From: Alkalihalobacterium alkalinitrilicum
Lineage (GTDB): Bacteria; Bacillota; Bacilli; Bacillales; Bacillaceae_F
Assembly (NCBI RefSeq): GCF_002019605.1
Contig: NZ_KV917368.1
Coordinates: forward strand, 2,199,574-2,263,573
DNA: 64,000 nucleotides
Direction of reading: 5' to 3'
Shown here in pieces: positions 36,972-44,906 of this stretch (the first letter of the stretch is position 1; each line of letters opens with the position of its first letter). The notes beneath the pieces were generated by a model, which did no database searches, had not been told where the DNA came from, and saw only the letters and a program-made list of their open reading frames with translations. The position numbers and the translations under genes are program-made.

Positions 36972-37451
36972 TTAAAATCCCCCCCATTGAATAATAATCG
37001 TTTTAATAATAGCAATAACAAAGGCCGCAACGGTCCCGAATACGATAACAGACCCAGCAAGCTTAAACATATTTCCTCCAACCCCTAGAACATAGCCTTC
37101 GGTTCGATGTTCGATTGCCGCACTGGCAACTGAATTGGCAAAACCCGTAACGGGTACTGCTGTTCCTGCCCCTGCAAATTGAGCTATGCGGTCATACACC
37201 CCAAAACCAGTTAATAAAATAGAAAGAAATATCATAACAGCTATAGTCGGATTACCCGCTGTTCGTTCCGTAAAATCAAAAAACGTATAAAAGAAAGTTT
37301 GTACAAACTGTCCTAATAAACAAATAAGTCCACCAATAAAAAATGCTCGTATGCAATTTTTCAAAGCTGGCCGTTTAATTTCATGTTCACTTGCAAACTT
37401 TTGGTATTCTTGTTGTACTGGGGTTAAGTTTTTTTTCTTTTGATCCGACAT
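36972..37451 (-). CDS. SpoVAC-family protein (second spoVA set)
   Basis: 159 residues. Membrane protein with the blocks FIGGLICLLGQFVQTFFYTF, RTAGNPTIAVMIFLSILLTG, RIAQFAGAGTAVPVTGFANS and EGYVLGVGGNMFKLAGSVIV. SpoVAC acts as a DPA-related, mechanosensitive-type channel in B. subtilis. ATG 37451 (MSDQKKKN) is chosen because AGGAGAG lies 5-8 bases upstream; GTG 37466 is less likely. Followed directly by the SpoVAD-like gene. Confidence 0.92.
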   Translation of the reverse strand: MSDQKKKNLTPVQQEYQKFASEHEIKRPALKNCIRAFFIGGLICLLGQFVQTFFYTFFDFTERTAGNPTIAVMIFLSILLTGFGVYDRIAQFAGAGTAVPVTGFANSVASAAIEHRTEGYVLGVGGNMFKLAGSVIVFGTVAAFVIAIIKTIIIQWGGF

Positions 37452-37467
37452 ATGTTCTCTCCTCACT

Positions 37468-37911
37468 TTACCCTTTCATATCTTCTTCGAGTTTTTTTAA
37501 ACGTTTTTCTAAATCTTTTTTAGAAACTCTTCTTTCCTTCAGTTCTTTTTCTAATTTTTCAAGTTCCATAAATATTTTCTTATCTGTTGAAAGAAAAACA
37601 GTCGAATTAGGATACCGTTTTTTTATTCTCTCAAAACCGTCTGCTCGAATACCCTTAAGATGTAAGCGATCAAAGTGTTTAACGGCTGGAGCAATATAAA
37701 TGTTTTCTTTATTAGAAACCCCTGTAACTTCAATCACTTCCTCCATTGATAATATAATCTTTTTTGCATTATCCGCTTTTGTTTGGTCTACCAATGCTTC
37801 TTTTCCAACAAAAAGCGGTGTTTGTTCCTGTTGTTGAAGGTTCATTTGACCACAACCACAAACAATGAAAACAATAAATAAAACAATTAACTTAAAATAG
37901 TGATTTTTCAT
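37468..37911 (-). CDS. YhcN/YlaJ-family spore lipoprotein
   Basis: About 147 residues. Signal peptide ending in the lipobox VCGC (FIVFIVCGCGQMN). The body has the family pattern AKKIILSMEEVIEVTGVSNK, and a charged, probably coiled-coil C-terminus (LEKELKERRVSKKDLEKRLK). Such lipoproteins lie in the inner spore membrane and are the first or second gene of spoVA2mob operons. 16 bases separate it from spoVAC. ATG 37911 follows GGGTGG at 5 bases. Confidence 0.82.
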   Translation of the reverse strand: MKNHYFKLIVLFIVFIVCGCGQMNLQQQEQTPLFVGKEALVDQTKADNAKKIILSMEEVIEVTGVSNKENIYIAPAVKHFDRLHLKGIRADGFERIKKRYPNSTVFLSTDKKIFMELEKLEKELKERRVSKKDLEKRLKKLEEDMKG

Positions 37912-38004
37912 TGGAACCACCCTATTCTCAGCTTCGTGTTAATGATAGTTTGACAAATATACGGCATTAATATGTAAACCAACCAATTCATTGTTATAAT
38001 TGTT

Positions 38005-38038
38005 AGAACAAGGTTGATATGATCATCAACCTTGTTCT
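38005..38038 (-). terminator. Hairpin downstream of the second DUF1657 gene
   Basis: AGAACAAGGTTGAT (38005-38018) and ATCAACCTTGTTCT (38025-38038) form a perfect 14-bp stem with a 6-base loop, 8 bases past the DUF1657 stop. The T tract is poor. It probably separates this gene from the lipoprotein-spoVAC operon. Confidence 0.65.
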
Positions 38039-38045
38039 AGTCGTA

Positions 38046-38249
38046 TTAGTCGTTATATTGCGGTTCTTCTTGTTGAATTTCTTGTAGTCTTGGGCTTAGC
38101 GTATCTACAATTCCTTGTGTTTGTTGTGCTAAATTTTGAAACATTTGCTTAGCTTGTTGATTTTCTGTTTGAAGTGCAAAAGTTTCAAAACTTGCTTGTG
38201 CACTTTTTAATCCTGCTAACGTTTGTTTCACTTGGCTTGCAACTGTCAT
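38046..38249 (-). CDS. DUF1657 protein (small helical), separate copy
   Basis: 67 residues, MTVASQVKQTLAGLKSAQAS, ending QQEEPQYND. Paralog of 35385-35591; Gln-rich and helical. A strong site (AAGGAGG) precedes the ATG. It appears to be its own unit upstream of the spoVA2mob-like operon. Forespore expression is expected from the family but not shown. Confidence 0.85.
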   Translation of the reverse strand: MTVASQVKQTLAGLKSAQASFETFALQTENQQAKQMFQNLAQQTQGIVDTLSPRLQEIQQEEPQYND

Positions 38250-38350
38250 ATTAGTTCCTCCTTGAATTTTAAAAATCTTACGCTTGTATTATTTGATAAT
38301 AAAACTAAAAAAATGGTGGAAAATAATGGAATATACTTGAGGTGTTAAAA

Positions 38351-38878
38351 TTGTATCTATTTACGGTAATTGGTATTCTCATTGTTAATATCTTGATGTT
38401 CATCATTCTTGTGTTTTTATATCGTGCTTTAAAAAAGCAAGAAATATTATCAAAGCAGCAAATAGAACTTATTGAAAATTTTGCAAAAAAAGAAACAACA
38501 GAGAATGAACTTCTTCTTGAAGAATGGAGATCATTTGTTTTTTTACAAGCGTTACAAGTTCGTGAGTCTATTTCCAAACAAGTGAGTAATCTTCACCCAA
38601 AAGCGATTGAAGATGCACCTGTATCACACGGCCTTACAGATAAAGAATTAGCTATGATATTTTCACCTCAGCAAGTCGAAGGCGTTATTCTTTTTTGGAA
38701 ACTATTTCATCAATATGTTGATACATACTGGAAAACCGAACAAGGAAAAATCAAGACCGTATTTAAAGGTGCGATCGATATAGAAGGCAGCGAAGTTCAT
38801 ACTATTCAAACGGTATCAAACCAACTACTACCAAAACTAGATCGATTGATAAAACAAATGAAAGGAGTTGAGCACTAA
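38351..38878 (+). CDS. Uncharacterised single-pass membrane protein
   Basis: About 175 residues from TTG 38351 (GAGGTG, 6-base spacing); a GTG at 38342 overlaps that site. One N-terminal membrane segment (FTVIGILIVNILMFIILVFL) is followed by a charged, probably coiled-coil region (KKQEILSKQQIELIENFAKK) and a soluble domain containing LTDKELAMIFSPQQVEGVIL. No family recognised. It is divergent from the DUF1657 gene and followed by its own terminator. Confidence 0.7.
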   Translation: MYLFTVIGILIVNILMFIILVFLYRALKKQEILSKQQIELIENFAKKETTENELLLEEWRSFVFLQALQVRESISKQVSNLHPKAIEDAPVSHGLTDKELAMIFSPQQVEGVILFWKLFHQYVDTYWKTEQGKIKTVFKGAIDIEGSEVHTIQTVSNQLLPKLDRLIKQMKGVEH

Positions 38879-38891
38879 CGCTCACTCCTTT
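38861..38891 (+). terminator. Terminator of the 38351-38878 gene
   Basis: AAAGGAGTTGAGC (38861-38873) and GCTCACTCCTTT (38880-38891) form a stem with one bulge, followed by TTCTTTTTG. It overlaps the 3' end of the coding region. Confidence 0.8.
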
Positions 38892-38964
38892 TCTTTTTGA
38901 GTAATTATTCCATTGTTGGGACATTCTAAAAAATAACTTTCATTTTAAGCTGAGGGGAAAACGA

Positions 38965-39651
38965 TTGAATACAAATTTTTTCTATTTAACGACAGAACTA
39001 ATTGTTGGTTTTTTTGCACTTTTAGTCATTACAAAAGTCTTAGGTAAAACACAAATTACTCAATTAACACCGTTTGACTTTATATCAGCACTTGTATTAG
39101 GTGAACTTGTTGGTAACGCTATTTATGATAAAGAAATAGGTGTTCCATACGTACTTTATGCCGTTTTTATCTGGGGGACGCTAATCTACTCCGTTGAGTG
39201 GTTAACACAAAAATTTAAGGCAACAAGAAGTATTTTGGAAGGGAACCCAGCCATCGTTATTAGAGAAGGCAAAATAGATTATCAACAACTAAAGAAAAAC
39301 CACCTAGATATTAACCAACTTCAACACTTACTTAGAGAAAAAGATGTTTTTTCGGTTCGTGAAGTAGCTTATGGCATTTTGGAAGCAAATGGTTCAGTAA
39401 GTATTTTAAAAAAATCGAACTACGATCTACCGAATAAACAAGAATTAAATCTATCGCCTCAAAAAGTTTACCTACCTGTAACCTTAATTCTAGATGGCGA
39501 GATCCTTTATAACAACTTAAAAGCAAGTGGCTATAACTTAACTTGGTTAAAACAACAGCTAAGTTCACATGGTGTTACCGATGAAAAAGATGTACTTTTT
39601 GCAGAGTGGCTCGAAGGAGATTCTCTTTATATTAATACCTATAGTCAATAA
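38965..39651 (+). CDS. DUF421 (YetF-family) membrane protein
   Basis: 228 residues from TTG (GAGGGG, 7-base spacing). Three membrane segments (ELIVGFFALLVITKVLG, FISALVLGELVGNAI, YVLYAVFIWGTLIY). The DUF421 core follows: NPAIVIREGKIDYQQLKKNH, LREKDVFSVREVAYGILEAN, LILDGEILYNNLKASGYNLT. 11 bases upstream of the phosphodiesterase gene, so probably one transcript. Third DUF421 gene of this region. Confidence 0.85.
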   Translation: MNTNFFYLTTELIVGFFALLVITKVLGKTQITQLTPFDFISALVLGELVGNAIYDKEIGVPYVLYAVFIWGTLIYSVEWLTQKFKATRSILEGNPAIVIREGKIDYQQLKKNHLDINQLQHLLREKDVFSVREVAYGILEANGSVSILKKSNYDLPNKQELNLSPQKVYLPVTLILDGEILYNNLKASGYNLTWLKQQLSSHGVTDEKDVLFAEWLEGDSLYINTYSQ

Positions 39652-39662
39652 GGAGTGAGAAT

Positions 39663-41237
39663 ATGTTTTTTCGTATAGTTGTAGTTATTATCCTTTTATT
39701 CTTATCTGCTTGCCAAGGAGCCAACGATCAAGGTGGTGCCTCCATACAACAGCTTGAAAATGATGCAATCAAACCAAATAAAAAAGTAGTTCTCGTCATG
39801 ATTGATTCGATGATGGGATCATTAATTGACAATAGTAAAGAAAAAGGAAAAATACCTGCTCTTGAATTTTTAATTGAAAACGGACAGTATCACAAGGATT
39901 TAGTAGCCCCATTTCCATCGATGTCTGTCGTTATTGAAAGTACATTAATGACAGGCCAGATGCCAAATTCCCATAAAGTCCCTGGACTTGTCTGGTATAA
40001 ACCAGATGAAAATCGAATGGTAGATTACGGTTCAACCATAGAAAAGATGGTCAAACTCGGCATGCGGCAAAGTTTGATGGATTCTTTATACCATTTGAAC
40101 AATTCCCATTTAAGTCCTAAAGTCACAACGATACATGAAGCATTACAACAAAAAAAATATTCAACAGGTTCCGTCAATTTTCTCATTTATCGAGGAAAAA
40201 CCACTCACGATATGACACTTCCTGTTCTTCTTGACCAATGGCTAAATTTAAACGACTCATTGCAAACAAAAGGTCCAGACCTATTAGCCTTCGGAAGTGC
40301 AGTTAAACCCAAAGTCATCGAAGACAAAGAATTACCTGACACTTTCCTATCCAATTTTGGCTTAAATGATGAGTACTCAGTTAAAGTCGTAAGTGAGATG
40401 ATTAAACAAGGAGAACAACCAGATTTTTTAGCGGTTTTTTTACCAGATTTTGATAAAGAAGCTCATGAAAATAGTCCGCATTATCGTGTCGGATTTGAAA
40501 GAGCTGAAACATTCTTTCAAGAAATATTAAATAGTTATGAAAGCTGGGATAAAGCTTTAGAGGAAAATATTTTTATCGTATTTGGCGACCATGGGCAAGA
40601 CAAGTTGTTAGACGATGAATTAACGATGGCCATTCCATTAGATGAAATTTATAACGAATATTCCATTGCTCAATTAACGGATAACGTCAGTCATGGTGAG
40701 ATTGCGATTGCGAATAATCATAGAATGTCATACATTTATCCAATGCAAGATATCCAATTAGTCCCACGACTTGCAGAAGTGGCTATGACAGATAAACGTG
40801 TTCAGTTTGCTTCATGGGTTGATGAAAATTGGGTATACGTCATTTCACCAGATTATAAAGAAGGCTTCCGTTTTAGACCTGGCGGGCCTTGGATTGATCG
40901 GTACGGCCAAACATGGGAATGGGAAGGAAATGAACAAATTGTTGGAATTGAAGTTGATCGTAGTCAGTCTAAATTGAAATATACTGATTATCCAGATGTT
41001 CTAAATCAGCTGATAAGCTCATTGAATAGTAACGATTATCCTTCCGTTTTGTTAACAGCAAAACCAGGTCATACCTTTCAGTCAGAAGGAGCTCCACTTC
41101 ATGTTGATGGTGGTGAACACGGTGGTCTCCACAAAAATGATACTCTAGCTGCTATCATAATTGCAGGTACCGATAAACGATTTGAAAATCCTCGAATTGT
41201 TGATTTAAAAGAATACATTCTTCAGTTCTTTCAATAG
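39663..41237 (+). CDS. Lipoprotein type I phosphodiesterase/alkaline phosphatase-superfamily enzyme
   Basis: 524 residues. Lipobox LSAC at about residue 17. The alkaline-phosphatase superfamily core includes a metal-site Asp in VLVMIDSMMG, a candidate Ser nucleophile in FPSMSVVIEST, FLPDFDKEAHE, the metal pair in IVFGDHGQDKLL, and a late His in VDGGEHGGLHKND. It should act outside the membrane on a phosphodiester or phosphonate; substrate unknown. Site AAGGAGTGAG precedes the ATG. Paired with the upstream DUF421 gene. Confidence 0.82.
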   Translation: MFFRIVVVIILLFLSACQGANDQGGASIQQLENDAIKPNKKVVLVMIDSMMGSLIDNSKEKGKIPALEFLIENGQYHKDLVAPFPSMSVVIESTLMTGQMPNSHKVPGLVWYKPDENRMVDYGSTIEKMVKLGMRQSLMDSLYHLNNSHLSPKVTTIHEALQQKKYSTGSVNFLIYRGKTTHDMTLPVLLDQWLNLNDSLQTKGPDLLAFGSAVKPKVIEDKELPDTFLSNFGLNDEYSVKVVSEMIKQGEQPDFLAVFLPDFDKEAHENSPHYRVGFERAETFFQEILNSYESWDKALEENIFIVFGDHGQDKLLDDELTMAIPLDEIYNEYSIAQLTDNVSHGEIAIANNHRMSYIYPMQDIQLVPRLAEVAMTDKRVQFASWVDENWVYVISPDYKEGFRFRPGGPWIDRYGQTWEWEGNEQIVGIEVDRSQSKLKYTDYPDVLNQLISSLNSNDYPSVLLTAKPGHTFQSEGAPLHVDGGEHGGLHKNDTLAAIIIAGTDKRFENPRIVDLKEYILQFFQ

Positions 41238-41285
41238 CTTAAATTATTCTAAAACGAGATAATAAAATTTTTCCATATTTAAACA

Positions 41286-41311
41286 GAGGCTGACCATAAC
41301 TGGTCGGCCTC
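41286..41311. terminator. Bidirectional terminator between phosphodiesterase gene and sodF
   Basis: GAGGCTGACC (41286-41295) and GGTCGGCCTC (41302-41311) form a 10-bp stem (one wobble) with a 6-base loop between convergent genes. It shares the GAGGCTGAC arm with 5062 and 26548. Confidence 0.8.
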
Positions 41312-41317
41312 CTCTCT

Positions 41318-42217
41318 TTAATATGGTTTCCACCGTAATTCTCTTGCCTTTAAAAACCGTTGGTTTACATCTGGCCAGTTTACAACATTCCACCAATTAT
41401 TAATATAGTCTTCACGTTCATTTTTATATTGAAGATAATACGCATGTTCCCAAACATCAAGAGTTAATAATGGAATAACGTCCCATTGACTTAAATTTTG
41501 GTGTTTTTCCGCCTGCAAAATTTCTAAGCGATGTGAACGTGGTGCCCACACTAATATTGCCCAACCTACAGCTTCCACCTTTTTAGCTGCTTCTGAAAAA
41601 TGTTTCTTAAACTGTTGAAAACCTCCAAAATTCTTTTTGATTTGGTTCGCCAGTTCACCAGTTGGCTCACCACCACCTTTTGGACTCATATTGTTCCAAA
41701 AAATCGTGTGTAAATAATGACCAGCACCATTAAACGCTGCTTCCCGTTCCCAATGTTTAATTAAATCAAAATCACCTGTTTTTCTAGCTTGCTCCATTTT
41801 TTTCTCGGCTTTATTTAAACCGTCCACATAGCTTTGATGATGTTCTTGATGATGTAACCTCATAATTTCTGCAGCAATATAAGGTTCAAGAGCATCATAT
41901 GGATATGGGAGCGGCGGCAATTGATGTCCACCGATCGGAACTGGTTGTAGTGCAATACTATTCATATGAATTCCTTGGTCATTCCTATTCATTCTAAGAA
42001 AAAGATCTTCCCAATTTTGATATAAATCATACGCTTCTATTTGTAATTGATTTTGATTTGGCCTTTTTTCTAATAATCTTTTAAAATGCGATAATTTGTC
42101 TTCAAAGCCTTTTACACAGTTACTTTCAAGATTTTGTTTAACATTCTCTTCCACTTTAATCCAAGTCGATTCTATACTTTCTACCCATTCACTAAGTTGC
42201 TCATGATATGCTTCCAT
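41318..42217 (-). CDS. sodF: Superoxide dismutase (Fe/Mn family) with N-terminal extension
   Basis: About 299 residues. The first 95 residues are a charged helical extension not found in SodA. The SOD domain follows: HQLPPLPYPYDALEPYIAAE, metal His in MRLHHQEHHQSYV, second His in HYLHTIFWNNM, GWAILVWAPRS, and the Asp/His pair in LLTLDVWEHAYYLQYKNERE. It resembles B. subtilis SodF in length and layout. ATG 42217 (MEAYHEQL) has AGGAGG at 10 bases; ATG 42226 lies too close to that site. Metal choice cannot be read safely. Confidence 0.9.
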   Translation of the reverse strand: MEAYHEQLSEWVESIESTWIKVEENVKQNLESNCVKGFEDKLSHFKRLLEKRPNQNQLQIEAYDLYQNWEDLFLRMNRNDQGIHMNSIALQPVPIGGHQLPPLPYPYDALEPYIAAEIMRLHHQEHHQSYVDGLNKAEKKMEQARKTGDFDLIKHWEREAAFNGAGHYLHTIFWNNMSPKGGGEPTGELANQIKKNFGGFQQFKKHFSEAAKKVEAVGWAILVWAPRSHRLEILQAEKHQNLSQWDVIPLLTLDVWEHAYYLQYKNEREDYINNWWNVVNWPDVNQRFLKARELRWKPY

Positions 42218-42346
42218 TAATTGCATTCCTCCTTCAATTCGACGTCATCGCTTTACTATATGCCTAGACAATCCTAATTGGTGAAAAATCACAATCTGGG
42301 CACTTGATACATATAGTTATGTTGACTACAAATCCAGGAGGAGTTT

Positions 42347-43150
42347 ATGAATAATTTTCAACAAGTTGCATTATTTGAACATCGATTTTGGCTTCAAGTT
42401 TTAGGAGATCATGCTAGGTTTATTCGTGACGCACTTTCTCCTATTGAGAAAGATGAAGTCGAAATCACTAAACAGTATATTGATATTTTTGACCAATTAT
42501 TAGAATCTGCAAGACAAGATATAAGTGGTGATCCATTACTTCAACTTACAGAATCTTCGTTTGATCAAGCGAAAGATATTCGAGAATTTAAGCTCCACTT
42601 AATTCGCAAACATTTAGTCGGTGACATTATAATCGGGCTTCCCCCTACTTTTTTAAATCATATGGTAAATGAAGTTGAAGAATATTTACGAATTCTTCCT
42701 TACTTAGTCAAAGGTGAAATTCCACCTATTTCGCACCCACTACATCACCACCTCGTTTGGCTCCTTGATGCAGCTGGTCATGCAGATGCCATTACTGGAG
42801 AACTAGATATGGTAGAGAAAAAACTAAGTAAAAAAAGCGAAGAATTTACGGAATCATTTGAGGATTTTTATATTAAAGCAGTAGAACTTGCTGGGTACCT
42901 ACGAGCAAATGTCGATAAATTCCCCGCATTGCATCGTTTTAATAATCAAGTTGAATTAGAAATTGAACTGTTCAAAGTATTTCTTAGAGAACTCGAAGAA
43001 TTAGAGATGAACAATAAATTATTAGGTACTTTCTCAGAATTAATGGCTGATCATATGGCAAGGGAAGAATGTTATTACTTAATGAAATTAGCAGAAGCTA
43101 GTGAGACAACGATGCCCACTTGTGATCCCACAGCACCAAGAAATGAATAA
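42347..43150 (+). CDS. DUF2935 protein
   Basis: 267 residues, all-helical, two repeated halves: ALFEHRFWLQVLGDHARFIR at the start and HHLVWLLDAAGHADAITGEL near the middle, each with the His/Glu pattern that in this family binds metal. The end has ADHMAREECYYLMKLAE. Cytoplasmic, no signal. Common in Bacillaceae; function unknown. Divergent from sodF, which invites but does not prove a shared oxidative-stress role. Confidence 0.82.
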   Translation: MNNFQQVALFEHRFWLQVLGDHARFIRDALSPIEKDEVEITKQYIDIFDQLLESARQDISGDPLLQLTESSFDQAKDIREFKLHLIRKHLVGDIIIGLPPTFLNHMVNEVEEYLRILPYLVKGEIPPISHPLHHHLVWLLDAAGHADAITGELDMVEKKLSKKSEEFTESFEDFYIKAVELAGYLRANVDKFPALHRFNNQVELEIELFKVFLRELEELEMNNKLLGTFSELMADHMAREECYYLMKLAEASETTMPTCDPTAPRNE

Positions 43151-43152
43151 AC

Positions 43153-43196
43153 AATAAACAAAAGCGAAGCCTAAAATGGCTTCGCTTTTGTTTATT
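43153..43196. terminator. Bidirectional terminator between the DUF2935 gene and ypuI
   Basis: A perfect 19-bp stem, 43153-43171 with 43178-43196, and a 6-base loop. GCGAAGCC and GGCTTCGC are its GC core. It overlaps the last codons of ypuI. Confidence 0.88.
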
Positions 43197-43683
43197 TTGA
43201 ATGAATCATTTTCGTTTGAAAATCAGTTTCATAATACTCTAATTCTTCACGAATTGATTGAAATGGACCTTCAATCGTCTTCATTAAGTCTTTTAATGAG
43301 TTTGGCACTGATTTTGAAAATTTAATAGCATTTTTACCTGTATATGCTGATCGACTATCTTCATACCAATTATCTATGCGCGGATTAAAGAACTCTTCGA
43401 TGCAGTGATGATAAATCCAATATAACGTTTTTTCAGCCGCAGCTTTACGAAATGTTTTTCCATTTAATATAACTTCACTTGCTTCTTTACCTTCTTCACA
43501 AAAAACTAGAACACGACGCAAAGAAGAAAGAACCGCCTTAAAAAACTCTTCATCTGATTGCCCATCTTCACTTAACATGTCACTAAGTGTTGTTCCATTT
43601 AAATATTCACTTATATTTCCACAAATATCTTTTAATGTATCATGCGCTAAAGTTAATTGGCTTTCAACCAATGTATTGGCCAT
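43192..43683 (-). CDS. ypuI: YpuI-family protein (DUF3907)
   Basis: About 163 residues from ATG 43683 (GGAGGTG upstream; MANTLVESQL). It matches the family in HDTLKDICGNISEYLNGTTL, LRRVLVFCEEGKEA and LYWIYHHCIEEFFNPRIDNW. Soluble, no known activity. In B. subtilis ypuI lies between scpB and dacB; here about 10 kb of accessory genes separates it from dacB. Confidence 0.85.
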   Translation of the reverse strand: MANTLVESQLTLAHDTLKDICGNISEYLNGTTLSDMLSEDGQSDEEFFKAVLSSLRRVLVFCEEGKEASEVILNGKTFRKAAAEKTLYWIYHHCIEEFFNPRIDNWYEDSRSAYTGKNAIKFSKSVPNSLKDLMKTIEGPFQSIREELEYYETDFQTKMIHSK

Positions 43684-43781
43684 TGGCGACACCTCCACTT
43701 TTATGTTAATTATATTATACGACACTTCGGACAAGAACGCCTTTAAAAATTAAAGAAAACAATATCTTTATATGTACCATT

Positions 43782-44168
43782 TTATAACTGACTTTTTCCT
43801 TGTGTCATAAGGTCACTCATAATCGCTTTGATCTGTTCAGAATTTACATCTGTAAATACCGCTTCTAACTCTTTCAATTCATTAATATAAATCCGCTTTT
43901 TTTCCTTATTTCCAGGGTTTTGTAATAAACAAACTAATGCAACTATGTCCTTAAAATATATTTCTTTTTGATCAACGGTTATAATTGGACTTTCTTTAAA
44001 TGAAGAGATTTCTGATGCCTGCTCATCAAAAAAACGAACATATAATACATTCAGCTCTTTTTCTTTTCCATTTTCATTATAAATTACAGTGGAACGATTG
44101 AAAAAATCTTCTGATGTGTTGGGCTTTTCCTTTTCCAGTTCAATTCCTTTAGCCTTTAGAATAATCAC
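43782..44168 (-). CDS. Hypothetical protein
   Basis: 128 residues from GTG with AGGAG 7 bases upstream. No membrane segment or signal. Contains NVLYVRFFDEQASEI and ELEAVFTDVNSEQIKAIMSD. I do not recognise the family. It lies between ypuI and scpB on the same strand, about 100 bases from each, a position without a counterpart that I recall in B. subtilis. Confidence 0.65.
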   Translation of the reverse strand: MIILKAKGIELEKEKPNTSEDFFNRSTVIYNENGKEKELNVLYVRFFDEQASEISSFKESPIITVDQKEIYFKDIVALVCLLQNPGNKEKKRIYINELKELEAVFTDVNSEQIKAIMSDLMTQGKSQL

Positions 44169-44276
44169 AACAATTCTCCTAACTGTAAACTTAGTTTTAT
44201 TTATTATATCATGTGTTCGCCACAGAGTAGAAAAACATAATAGTACGAAATCGTCATGGTATATCTTTATGTCACG

Positions 44277-44906
44277 TTAATTTTTATTGGTATCTTCATT
44301 AAACATACTATCCATACCTTCTTCAAACTTCTTAAAGAAAAGATCAGCGTCTTCATCTAGCATACCTTCATCCACTTGATCAGGTAAAGGTGGTAAGTCT
44401 TTTAATGATTTTAATCCGAAATGATCTAGAAACTCTTTCGTCGTTCCATACAATATCGCCCGACCACTACCTTCAGCTCGTCCTACGTCTTTTATTAAAA
44501 GTTTAGCAGTTAAGGTTTGGATCGCTTTTTCTGTTTTAACACCACGTATTTCCTCTATCTCAACACGTGTGATCGGCTGCTTGTAGGCAATAATGGCTAA
44601 AGTTTCAAGTGCAGCTTGAGATATCCCCGTATGTCCTGGCGTTTCTACTAGTTGCTGAAAATAGATGGCGTGTTCAGGTTTTGTCGTTAATTGGTATGAA
44701 CCAGCTATTTCCATTAATTGTAGTCCACGGTTCGTTTCTTTCAAGTCTGCTTTTAGGTCATTGATTGCATCTTGGATTGTCTCGGTTTCAACTTTCAAAA
44801 TATCGGCTAATTGTTCTTCTGTTAGTCCGTCTTCTCCAGCTACAAATAATAATCCTTCAATAATACCTTTCATTTCACTTAAATTAATTGAATTAAACAA
44901 TGTCAA
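44277..44906 (-). CDS. scpB: Segregation and condensation protein B
   Basis: 209 residues. Two winged-helix domains: EGLLFVAGEDGLTEEQLADI and QAALETLAIIAYKQPITRVE with the hallmark IRGVKTEKAIQTL. C-terminal acidic tail. Kleisin-interacting subunit of the SMC-ScpAB condensin. TTG start with AGGAGG 10 bases upstream; it shares TTGA with the scpA stop. Confidence 0.95.
   Translation of the reverse strand: MTLFNSINLSEMKGIIEGLLFVAGEDGLTEEQLADILKVETETIQDAINDLKADLKETNRGLQLMEIAGSYQLTTKPEHAIYFQQLVETPGHTGISQAALETLAIIAYKQPITRVEIEEIRGVKTEKAIQTLTAKLLIKDVGRAEGSGRAILYGTTKEFLDHFGLKSLKDLPPLPDQVDEGMLDEDADLFFKKFEEGMDSMFNEDTNKN

Noticed and set aside
37912-37990. Possible sigma-G promoter upstream of the spoVA2mob-like operon (ACATA, 18 bases, CAAACTA on the minus strand)
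   Set aside because: Two mismatches in the -10 box and no second example to compare; too weak to list.
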